From positions 1-64,000 of the forward strand of contig NZ_KB905573.1 of assembly GCF_000380965.1 (NCBI RefSeq): a stretch of 64,000 nt of DNA, written 5' to 3'. Shown piece by piece: positions 27,601-34,819 of the stretch (the stretch's first letter is position 1; each line of letters begins with the position of its first letter). The position numbers were made by a program, and so were the translations under genes. The notes below the pieces were generated by a model, which saw nothing but the letters and a program-made list of their open reading frames with translations, was not told where the DNA came from and did not search any database. The stretch is from Paenibacillus ginsengihumi DSM 21568 (GTDB taxonomy: Bacteria; Bacillota; Bacilli; Paenibacillales; NBRC-103111).

Positions 27601-28454
27601 AAGATCGGCACGTCGAGCTTCTCCAGCGTCGATCGCGCGTCCCGGCTCGGCGGACACACGTCCGCTTCCCGCGAGTGGACGGAGAAGCTCATCGTGACGA
27701 TCAGCGCGTCGACGAGCGGCTTGCGGTCCGGACCGAGCAGCAGGGGGAGGAACGATTCGCTCTCCGGCCTGCGCGCGTCTTCTTTCATGCTTTGCGCGAA
27801 TATCGGAAGCGGAATGCCGCCCTGCCGCTCGATCTCCGCGCACAGATCGTCGACAAACGCCACATTGCGGCTCATCCAGTGAGCGCGGTAGAACAGGACG
27901 CCGACGACCGGGCGTCCTTCCTCAAGCTGTGCCGCATAGCGCGCGCTCCATTCGTCCCGCTGCAGCGGCTGCAGCCGTTCCGGCGAATAAATGCCCGACC
28001 AGGGCATGGCGGCAGGCTTCTCGTAGCTGTAGCGCGTGCCGAGCCACGTGTCGCTGACGAATCGCAGCATATGCGTGAAGTTGTCGATGCCGCCGTAGAC
28101 GGCGTACGTCATCGCCTGCTTCGACAAAGCGAGCGGCACGTTGGTCGCCTCGTCCAGCTCGGCGTAATGCTCATGATCGCCCGGCCAGGCGAGCAGCGGC
28201 ACGCCGCTCTCGTAGCAATGCGCTTCGATGCGCTCGAAGGCGTACGGATGCGCTTTTTTGCCTCCCAGAATGCGCATGATAACCAGCGAGGCCTGCTCCA
28301 GATGCTCGTCGAGAAAAGCCTGGGCCGCCGCTTCGTTGTCCAGCCAGTCGGTCAGATTGGCGGCGCGCAGCGGGGCGAAGCCGTCCGGCAAATACGCGAG
28401 GCTGGTCTGAATCGACAGCAGGTCGGTATCGGTCGTAGTCAAATACAGAATCAT
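24603..28454 (-). CDS. cobN: CobN-type cobaltochelatase large subunit
   Basis: 1283 residues, the usual size for CobN. This subunit binds hydrogenobyrinate a,c-diamide and receives cobalt with ATP hydrolysis by the AAA+ partners. Recognisable segments include [20 protein letters not shown] (a conserved CobN/ChlH His motif), [31 protein letters not shown] and [21 protein letters not shown]. The ATG at 28454 overlaps the stop of the [2Fe-2S] gene (ATGA), and its end overlaps the ChlI-ChlD gene. A magnesium chelatase role is unlikely since no chlorophyll gene is present; cobalt is favoured by the cobalamin riboswitch. Confidence 0.93.
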   Translation of the reverse strand: [1283 protein letters not shown]

Positions 28455-28792
28455 TGCGGTGCTCCTTTTCCGGAAACGAACGTTTCCCCGTTATATTCCG
28501 CAAGGACGGCGGGCGCGTAGTTTTCCGACCGCTTCAGCGAGCGGACAATCTGCCGTCCGACGCTAGGCGTCACTCCCTTGTACCAGACGCCCTTCGGATA
28601 GACGATCACGACGCAGGCGTCGCCGCACCGCCCGTTGCAGCGGGTGCGGCTCGTATGGACGAGCGACTGCAGCCCCTGCGCCTCGATCTCCTGGCGCAGC
28701 TCCTGCGTCACCTGCTCGCCGCCTTGCTGCATGCAGCTTCCGCCGTTGCAGATCAGCACATGATACTTGGTTAAGGTCAAATCCCGATCCAT
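28451..28792 (-). CDS. Thioredoxin-like [2Fe-2S] ferredoxin
   Basis: 113-residue small protein with Cys15, Cys20, Cys52, Cys56 and Cys60 in CNGGSC and RCNGRCGDAC, the pattern of thioredoxin-fold [2Fe-2S] ferredoxins. Such proteins, including CbiW-type ones, occur in cobalamin operons of Bacillales, with an unproven role in redox steps around cobalt insertion or reduction. GGGAGG lies 11 bases before ATG 28792. It is the first gene after the leftward riboswitch and is coupled to cobN by a 4-base overlap. Confidence 0.8.
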   Translation of the reverse strand: MDRDLTLTKYHVLICNGGSCMQQGGEQVTQELRQEIEAQGLQSLVHTSRTRCNGRCGDACVVIVYPKGVWYKGVTPSVGRQIVRSLKRSENYAPAVLAEYNGETFVSGKGAPQ

Positions 28793-28984
28793 CGAATGGT
28801 GTACCTCCCTGGCAGCAAAATCTATGTCCGGCGGAACACGTCAAAAAAGCTTTTCTCCCCGGATGGAAGAAATGCTTGTCGAACGCGGCAGTATCGTCCG
28901 GCGTATGTACGGGCGGCAAAGCGCAGCACCGTCGGCCGGCAGCGTATCGACACCTCCCCAAGTCCCGTAGGTCGTAGCGGTGCG

Positions 28985-29185
28985 GTCGAAACAGGCAGGT
29001 CTCCTGGCTTCGGGCATGAGGCGCCGGCATGTCTTCCCGGACTTGCAAGGTCCAGTGACTGGTCGACCGAGCGCCGCCGGCAGCATGCCGGCTCCCTTCA
29101 CAGTGGCGGGTCCGCGTTGGCTTTGCACCAAACTTCCCTTTTCACCGGACGGCACGCGCAAAATCATACCGTCCGACACCCATTT
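28985..29185 (-). promoter_or_regulatory. Cobalamin riboswitch for the ferredoxin-cobN-chlID operon
   Basis: On the minus strand the conserved pieces appear in order: GGTGAAAAGGGAAGTTTGGT, GCGGACCCGCCACTGTGAAG and the B12 box AAGCCAGGAGACCTGCCT (29010-28993). The order and sequence match the AdoCbl-type aptamer. About 190 bases of expression platform separate it from the ferredoxin gene; I see no clear terminator there, so control may act on the ribosome site. High cobalamin should switch the operon off. Confidence 0.93.
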
Positions 29186-29197
29186 CCTATAAAACAT

Positions 29198-29226
29198 AGA
29201 CTATCATCATTCCATAGGCTTGTCTA
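29198..29226 (-). promoter_or_regulatory. Promoter for the leftward riboswitch transcript
   Basis: On the minus strand TAGACA (29226-29221) and TAGTCT (29203-29198) are spaced 17 bases apart, just upstream of the aptamer. The match is fair. Confidence 0.5.
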
Positions 29227-29278
29227 TCGAACTATTCGCCGAATCGAGAAGCGCTCGGGAGCTTTGTGCGGCAGACAA

Positions 29279-29307
29279 TTTACAAATTTGCGCCGATTCT
29301 CTATACT
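29279..29307 (+). promoter_or_regulatory. Promoter for the rightward riboswitch transcript
   Basis: TTTACA (29279-29284) and TATACT (29302-29307) are spaced 17 bases apart, about 25 bases before the aptamer stem P1. This is a good vegetative sigma-type promoter. Confidence 0.7.
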
Positions 29308-29329
29308 GTACCACAGCACAGAAATCGAA

Positions 29330-29524
29330 TAAGCAGCCTGCTAGGTTCCTTTGCGAGATTCGTAGAGACGTAAAGGATGAAAAGGGAAGATCGGTGAAAT
29401 TCCGACGCGGTCCCGCCACTGTAAGCGCAGAGCGAGCCTCGATAAACCACTGTGGCCTTCAGGTCATGGGAAGGGAGAGGGGAGCGGTGAAGCGCGAGCC
29501 AGGAGACCTGCCTAGGCAGTGCTT
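29330..29524 (+). promoter_or_regulatory. Cobalamin riboswitch for the corrinoid importer operon
   Basis: It contains AAAGGGAAGATCGGTGAAAT, GCGGTCCCGCCACTGTAAGC and the B12 box GAGCCAGGAGACCTGCCT (29496-29513). The P1 arms AAGCAGCCTGCTAGG and CCTAGGCAGTGCTTA enclose the aptamer. Cobalamin binding should favour the terminator at 29657 and shut off the importer genes. Confidence 0.95.
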
Positions 29525-29656
29525 ACATTCATGTATCCTTCGAGGAAAAGGATGCGGATCATAGCGGGGATAGAGAGCTTGCCGCCCTTAAGGCTTCCTG
29601 ATGCGGCCGCGAGGGCTTGAAGGCAGGCGAAGCCGCTATTTTGAAGCATGTCCTTT

Positions 29657-29688
29657 CGCCTTTTCCTAGCGGGATCGGCGTTTTTTTT
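29657..29688 (+). terminator. Riboswitch-linked terminator
   Basis: CGCC at 29657-29660 and GGCG at 29677-29680 close a stem with an internal CC/GG pair, followed by eight T. It lies between aptamer and btuF ribosome site, as expected for a transcriptional riboswitch, but the stem is short. Confidence 0.6.
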
Positions 29689-29717
29689 GTGCAAAAAAAA
29701 GGAGGAGCGACAGAGAG

Positions 29718-30752
29718 ATGAAGAAGTTCAGCGGAACAACACTTAACGGGCTGATGAAACGGTCCGCGGCGCTGATGCTGCTGGTCGTCCTGCTGGCATT
29801 GACCGCCTGCGGCACGACGCCGGAAGCTCAGCCGAACAATGGCGCGCAGACGGCCCCGCCGGCCCAGAACGCCGGAGCGGGGCAGGAGGGCGCGGCGCCG
29901 AAAAGCGCGGCCTATCCGGTCACCGTGACCGACGGAGCGGGACTTCAGGTTACGATCGCCGAGGAGCCGAAGACGATCGTGACGCTCATTCCGAGCATTA
30001 CGGAAACGGCGTTCGAGCTCGGACTCGGCGAGAAGATTGTCGGCGTATCCAATTACTGCAATTTCCCCGAGGAGGCGCTGAAGAAGGAACGGCTCGGCGG
30101 CCGGGAGATCGATGTGGAGAAGCTGCTGCAGCTGGCGCCCGACGTCGCGTTCGTGACGAATCACCATCATGAGAAATATCCCGATGTGCTGGATAAAATC
30201 CGCCAGGCGGGCATTCAGGTCGTCGTCGTCCAGTCGAGTGCGAACAGCTTCGAGGATGTGTACCGTTCGATCCGCCTGATGAGCGCGGTCACAGGTACGG
30301 GAGACAAGGCGGAGCAACTGATCGCGTCCATGATGAAGAAGAAGCAAGAGATTCAGGAAAAGGCGGCGAAGATCGACAAGCCGAAGCGTGTCTGGATCGA
30401 GGTATTCTCGGGGCTGCATACGACCGGCGCCAATACGTTCATGCACGAGATGCTGCAGACGATCAACGCCGTCAACGTCGCAGGAGATCAGAACGGCTGG
30501 ATTCAGCTCACCGAAGAGCAGGTCGTGGCGCTGGACCCCGAGGTCATCATTACCACTTACGGCAAACGCAACGGTCAAACCGAGGAAGAAGTCATGAAGC
30601 GGCCGGGATGGTCCGGCGTATCCGCCGTCGCCAACAAGCAGGTGTTCGATGTGGACAACGAGCGGGTCAACCGCCCCGGCCCGCATATGATGGATGGAGT
30701 GGAGATTCTTGCAGCCGCCATATATCCCGAAATCTTCAAGCAGCCGGAATAA
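29718..30752 (+). CDS. btuF: Corrinoid ABC transporter substrate-binding lipoprotein, BtuF-like
   Basis: 344-residue lipoprotein with lipobox LTAC near residue 33, then a low-complexity linker and a type III binding fold (PF01497): VTIAEEPKTIVTLIPSITE, LQLAPDVAFVTNHH and AVANKQVFDVDNERVNRPG. Position directly behind a cobalamin riboswitch supports corrinoid as ligand. AAAAGGAGGAG precedes the ATG at 29718. It captures cobalamin or cobinamide outside the membrane for the permease encoded next. Confidence 0.9.
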   Translation: MKKFSGTTLNGLMKRSAALMLLVVLLALTACGTTPEAQPNNGAQTAPPAQNAGAGQEGAAPKSAAYPVTVTDGAGLQVTIAEEPKTIVTLIPSITETAFELGLGEKIVGVSNYCNFPEEALKKERLGGREIDVEKLLQLAPDVAFVTNHHHEKYPDVLDKIRQAGIQVVVVQSSANSFEDVYRSIRLMSAVTGTGDKAEQLIASMMKKKQEIQEKAAKIDKPKRVWIEVFSGLHTTGANTFMHEMLQTINAVNVAGDQNGWIQLTEEQVVALDPEVIITTYGKRNGQTEEEVMKRPGWSGVSAVANKQVFDVDNERVNRPGPHMMDGVEILAAAIYPEIFKQPE

Positions 30753-31776
30753 GCTCGTTCTGCTGTATACGCTAAGCGCCGCGCTGGCCGTCGGCATCTG
30801 CTTCCTGGCGCTCGTGGCGAGCAGCGTCAAGGTGCCGCCCGAGCACGTTCTGCAGATCGTCTGGTCGCATGCGGCCGGCCGCGGGCCGTGGGAGGCGGTC
30901 TCCAAATCAGTCGATCTGATGATTTGGGATATCCGGCTGCCGCGGGTCGTGCTCGCTTTCCTGATCGGCAGCGCCCTGGCGCTCAGCGGCGCGGCGTTTC
31001 AGGGGCTGCTGCACAATCCGCTGGCCGATCCGTACACGATCGGCGTGTCGTCGGGCTCGGCGCTCGGCGCCGTGGCGGCGATGTTCTTTGGCATCGCCGT
31101 ATTCGGCGCCTTCACGCTGCCGGTGTTCGGCATGCTCGGCGGTTTGACCGCGCTCGCCGCGGTGTTTGCCCTGACGCGGCTTACGGGGCGGGGGGTTACT
31201 ACCGAAACGGTCATATTGGCGGGAATTATCGTCAGCTCGTTCCTCGGTTCGTTCATCTCCTTGATCCTGGCGCTGAGCGGCGACGATCTGAAGCAAATCA
31301 TGTTTTGGCTGATGGGCAGCGTCGGGATGCGGGGCTGGAGCTATGTGCAGCTGCTGCTGCCGTTCTTCGCCGCCGGCTCGCTGATCGTGCTGCTGAACCG
31401 GCGCGAGCTGAACGCCCTGGCGATGGGCGAGCAGTCCGCGCACCATCTGGGCGTTGACGTCCGGCGGCGCAGAGCGCTGATTGTCGTCGGCGCGTCCTTG
31501 CTGACGGGCGGCGCGGTGTCCGTGTCGGGCACCATTGGCTTCGTCGGGCTCGTCGTGCCGCATTTCGTGCGGCTGATCATCGGCCCGAACCACCGGCATT
31601 TGCTGCCGCTGTCGATGCTGTGGGGCGGCGCCTTCCTCGTGCTGGCCGACCTGGTCGCGCGGACGATGCTGTCGCCGCAGGAGCTGCCCATCGGCGTCGT
31701 GACGTCGCTGGCCGGGGCCCCTGTCTTCGCGCTTCTGCTGATGAGAGAACGGTTGGCGAGGAGGTGGCCGGCGTGA
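30694..31776 (+). CDS. btuC: Corrinoid ABC transporter permease, FecCD/BtuC-like
   Basis: 360-residue membrane protein with about ten helices and family motifs IRLPRVVLAFLIGSALALSGAAF, NPLADPYTIGVSSGSALGA and GFVGLVVPHFVR. It overlaps btuF by 59 bases if ATG 30694 is used; TTG 30709 preceded by GTGGAG is an equally good start. It forms the channel of the corrinoid importer. Confidence 0.92.
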   Translation: MEWRFLQPPYIPKSSSSRNKLVLLYTLSAALAVGICFLALVASSVKVPPEHVLQIVWSHAAGRGPWEAVSKSVDLMIWDIRLPRVVLAFLIGSALALSGAAFQGLLHNPLADPYTIGVSSGSALGAVAAMFFGIAVFGAFTLPVFGMLGGLTALAAVFALTRLTGRGVTTETVILAGIIVSSFLGSFISLILALSGDDLKQIMFWLMGSVGMRGWSYVQLLLPFFAAGSLIVLLNRRELNALAMGEQSAHHLGVDVRRRRALIVVGASLLTGGAVSVSGTIGFVGLVVPHFVRLIIGPNHRHLLPLSMLWGGAFLVLADLVARTMLSPQELPIGVVTSLAGAPVFALLLMRERLARRWPA

Positions 31777-33155
31777 TCGAACTAAGCGAGGTTCACGGCG
31801 GCTACGGGGAGCGGATGGTCGTCCGCGGCGTCAGCCTGCGCGTCGAACGCGGCGAGTTTTTCGCCCTGCTCGGTCCGAACGGCAGCGGCAAGACGACGCT
31901 GCTGCAGCTGATCACCGGCCTGCTGCCGCCCGCCCGGGGAAGCGTCCTGCTGGACGGCCGGCCGGCCTGCGAATACTCCGCCATCGAGCGGGCGCGGCTC
32001 GTTACGGTACTGGGGCAGGAGGAGCGGATCAGCTTCGATTTCACGGTGGAGGAGATCGTCGCCCTGGGCCGTTACCCGCACCAGCGCGGATGGTTCGCGG
32101 CGCTAACGAGAGAGGACCGCGCGGCCGTCGAGGAAGCGATGGAGCTGACGCAGGTGTCGGCTTACCGGCATACGGCGTTCCGCCGCCTGAGCGGGGGCGA
32201 GAAGCAGCGCGTGCTGCTGGCCAAAGCGCTGGCGCAGCAGCCGAAGCTGCTGCTGCTGGACGAACCGACGAACCATCTCGACCTGCATCACGCCTACGGG
32301 ATGCTGAGCCTCCTGAAGGAGAGGCAGCGGACGCAGGGCCTCACGGTGCTGGCCATCCTGCACGACCTCAATATGGCGGCGATGTTCGCCGACCGCGCGG
32401 CAATTCTGGACGGCGGCGGGGCCGTCGCCGAAGCGGGGGCTCCGTCGTCCCTGCTTCGGCGAACGGAGCGCATCGGCTCGATCTACCGGATGGAGCTGTC
32501 GGCCGTCGCCCATCCCGCCGTGCCGGCCGCTCAGCTTCACGCCGTACCGGCGCCGGAGTCGGGCGGCCAGGCGCTGGCCTGGCGGCTCGAATCGTCGGAC
32601 GGCATCACACGCATTGCATTCGACCGGGCTGTCAGGACGCTTTCGAACGCTGCGCACGGAGCCGGCTTTCAGTGGACCCGGCATATCTGCTTTGCCGGAA
32701 AGTTGGCCGGGGAGCAGGCGGTCGGGCCGGAGCCGACGCCGGACGAGCTGCTGACGGCGCGCGGCATTCCCCCGGAAACGGCAGTCGTGCTCGAAGGCGC
32801 CGATTCCGCGGGCGAGCCGACGATCGTTCGGAAGTCCGGTCCGACGCCGGTCGAGGCTGTCGCGGCCGGCGGACGCGGGTCGCTGCGGCTGTGCGTGATC
32901 GTCGGCGGCGGTATGAGCGACGGCGGCTTCGCCGGCGCTCTGCTGGCGGCGGGCGAAGCGGCGGCGCGGGCGATTGCGGACGCCGGCGACAACCGGGCTG
33001 CGGGCGAGCCCGGCGCCGTGCGGAGCATCGCCGTTGCCGGCCTGCCGATGTCCGGCGGAGACGCGCAGCGGGAACGGGAGCTGTCGCCGTCCGTTAGCCA
33101 AGCCGTTTACGAAGCCGTGAGCGCGGCTATTCAGGGAGGAGCCTACGAAGTCTGA
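31773..33155 (+). CDS. btuD: BtuD-like ABC ATPase with C-terminal CbiZ-like domain
   Basis: 460 residues, about 200 longer than a plain BtuD. The N-terminal ATPase has Walker A GPNGSGKT (34-41), signature LSGGEKQR, Walker B LLLLDEPTNHLD and the H-loop AILHDLNM. From about residue 265 a second domain begins (LSNAAHGAGFQWTRHICF, ARGIPPETAVVLEGAD, LRLCVIVGGGMSDGGFAGAL); its pattern resembles the adenosylcobinamide amidohydrolase CbiZ, which removes the nucleotide loop from foreign corrinoids. That match is by eye and moderate. GTG 31773 has GAGGAGG 8 bases upstream. The ATPase energises btuFC; the tail suggests remodelling of imported corrinoids. Confidence 0.88.
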   Translation: MIELSEVHGGYGERMVVRGVSLRVERGEFFALLGPNGSGKTTLLQLITGLLPPARGSVLLDGRPACEYSAIERARLVTVLGQEERISFDFTVEEIVALGRYPHQRGWFAALTREDRAAVEEAMELTQVSAYRHTAFRRLSGGEKQRVLLAKALAQQPKLLLLDEPTNHLDLHHAYGMLSLLKERQRTQGLTVLAILHDLNMAAMFADRAAILDGGGAVAEAGAPSSLLRRTERIGSIYRMELSAVAHPAVPAAQLHAVPAPESGGQALAWRLESSDGITRIAFDRAVRTLSNAAHGAGFQWTRHICFAGKLAGEQAVGPEPTPDELLTARGIPPETAVVLEGADSAGEPTIVRKSGPTPVEAVAAGGRGSLRLCVIVGGGMSDGGFAGALLAAGEAAARAIADAGDNRAAGEPGAVRSIAVAGLPMSGGDAQRERELSPSVSQAVYEAVSAAIQGGAYEV

Positions 33156-33253
33156 AATCGTAGCACAAAGCACACAGTAGGGAAAATGGGCAAGCCAAAG
33201 AAGCCGCTCATAAAACGACCGGATGGAAAATGTTGTATTTCAAGTAAGTAAAG

Positions 33254-34501
33254 TCAGGTCGGAGCGACCATAATTCGGTACCCCTGAGCCTGAGCCAATT
33301 GAAGGGCCTGTTCTACCGTAATTTCACGTTCTACTGGACGAACGTCATTTTTTCGGTACAATTCAGGGTTATAGGGCTCTTTGTTCTTCAAGATGTGGTA
33401 GATGGCTGTTAACAACATTCGCGCAATGGCAATAATCGCGCGTTTGTGGCCTCTACGCCTCTTGAGTTGCAAATAGCGGTTTCGGATTTCGGGATGCTTT
33501 TCGCTTTTGACGACAGCAGTGGCACACTGAACCAAAAGCGGCTTGATGTAGACGCCAGCTCTCGAAATCCGGACTGACTTTCTCTTGCCGGCGCTCTGAT
33601 CATTAGAAGGTGTAAGTCCTGCCCAGGAACACAAATGCTTGGCTGTCGGGAACACGTCCATATGTACACCGATTTCCGAAACCACGGCAATGGCGGAAAA
33701 GATGTTTTTGAAGGACGGAACAGTCAAGATCAAGTTGAGTTCTTCGGTGTAGGCGTCGGCAAGGGAAAGGACAATCGATTCCAGTTCAGCTTTGCAGGAT
33801 TCAAGGTTTTCGTAATGTTGTTTGATGACCTTGATTTTCCCGGCTTGCTCAGGTGCAAGAACGCCGTCAATGGCAAGCGTAAGTTCAGGCAGTTTGCGCT
33901 TCAGAGAGCCGTGAATCAGCGGTTCAAGATCGAAAGACGTATCACTTGGATCGTCCAGCAGCTTGTCCATAATATTCATCGCGCTTTTGCCGAATGTATC
34001 CGAAACGACACTGCCAAGTTGGATGTTGGAAACGGTCAGACTGTTCTGGAACCGGTTTTTCTCACTCGACGTAAAGTTCGTCAGCTTGAAGCGGTAGCGC
34101 ATCAGGTCGCGCAGTTGCCGAATGGGCAAGGGAGGCATAAAGCTTCCGGCGACAAGATCGTGCTTGAACAAGTCGGCAATCCACTTCGCATCCTTCTTGT
34201 CCGTCTTCTTGCCGCGAATGGCTTTGACGTACTTCGGATGAGCGAGTGTGATGTTGCAGGAAGGCTCCAGGATATTGAACACGGGAATCCAGTATTTCCC
34301 GGTCGATTCCATGCAGACATCCTTGCAGCCATGCTCACAAAGCCACTGTGACAGCTCATTCAAGCCTTTGGTGAAGGTTGAAAAGCGATGGCTTTTGTAA
34401 GTGGTGATGCCCTTGCTGTTGGTGGAAGCGATACAGGCGACCACGAAGGTTTTGTGCACGTCGATACCACAACAGATGGGGTACACAATTTTTAAGGCCA
34501 T
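33254..34501 (-). CDS. IS110-family transposase
   Basis: 415 residues with the N-terminal RuvC-like DEDD domain (CGIDVHKTFVVACIA, CMESTGKYWIPVF, KTDKKDAKWIADLF) and the C-terminal Tnp_20 part (SIAVVSEIG-like segment, CSWAGLTPSNDQSAGKRK, RISRAGVYIKPLLVQCA). AAAGGAG lies before ATG 34501. It appears full length. Codon use and GC are lower than in the neighbouring corrinoid genes, indicating recent arrival. It lies opposite to the operon it interrupts. Confidence 0.95.
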   Translation of the reverse strand: MALKIVYPICCGIDVHKTFVVACIASTNSKGITTYKSHRFSTFTKGLNELSQWLCEHGCKDVCMESTGKYWIPVFNILEPSCNITLAHPKYVKAIRGKKTDKKDAKWIADLFKHDLVAGSFMPPLPIRQLRDLMRYRFKLTNFTSSEKNRFQNSLTVSNIQLGSVVSDTFGKSAMNIMDKLLDDPSDTSFDLEPLIHGSLKRKLPELTLAIDGVLAPEQAGKIKVIKQHYENLESCKAELESIVLSLADAYTEELNLILTVPSFKNIFSAIAVVSEIGVHMDVFPTAKHLCSWAGLTPSNDQSAGKRKSVRISRAGVYIKPLLVQCATAVVKSEKHPEIRNRYLQLKRRRGHKRAIIAIARMLLTAIYHILKNKEPYNPELYRKNDVRPVEREITVEQALQLAQAQGYRIMVAPT

Positions 34502-34657
34502 ATCCAGACTCCTTTCTGTGAGGTACAGAGATGGCCAGCAGGGACTGATTGCCCAGCTATAAACGAGTTGTTTATCAAAGATAAGTCTGCGTGCTCGAGG
34601 CGACACTTATTTGTGCTTGGAAAGGCAATCCACACATATAATCATGCGGTCATCTTA

Positions 34658-34693
34658 TAAAAACGATGGCCCACTTAAAAACGATGGCCCACT
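34658..34693. repeat. Two tandem 18-bp repeats beside the IS110 element
   Basis: TAAAAACGATGGCCCACT occurs at 34658-34675 and 34676-34693 without a mismatch. It may mark the end of the element or the remains of another insertion sequence with multiple end repeats. Apart from this, 34502-34819 has no gene. Confidence 0.8.
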
Positions 34694-34819
34694 CCCCTCC
34701 ACGTGATTTGTAGTGTGCCGGATATCTCTGCAACTTCAGAATACAAAAAAAATCACCCAAGGCAAACGGATTTCATTCCGTTTTGTGCCTTGAGCGAAGC
34801 GAAAGGAATGGGCATAATC

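Larger units (their letters stand above)
33160..34695 (-). mobile_element. IS110-type insertion sequence (approximate limits)
   Basis: The element fills the gap between the BtuD-like ATPase and a second binding protein, which would otherwise be adjacent. IS110 elements lack clear terminal inverted repeats, so the limits are estimates. The non-coding stretch upstream of the transposase (34502-34695) is where IS110-group elements carry their bridge RNA, and a structured RNA may be encoded there. Confidence 0.7.

Noticed and set aside
26367-28520. 717-codon plus-strand frame within cobN
   Set aside because: cobN is certain from conserved motifs, and the opposite frame has shadow composition without motifs.
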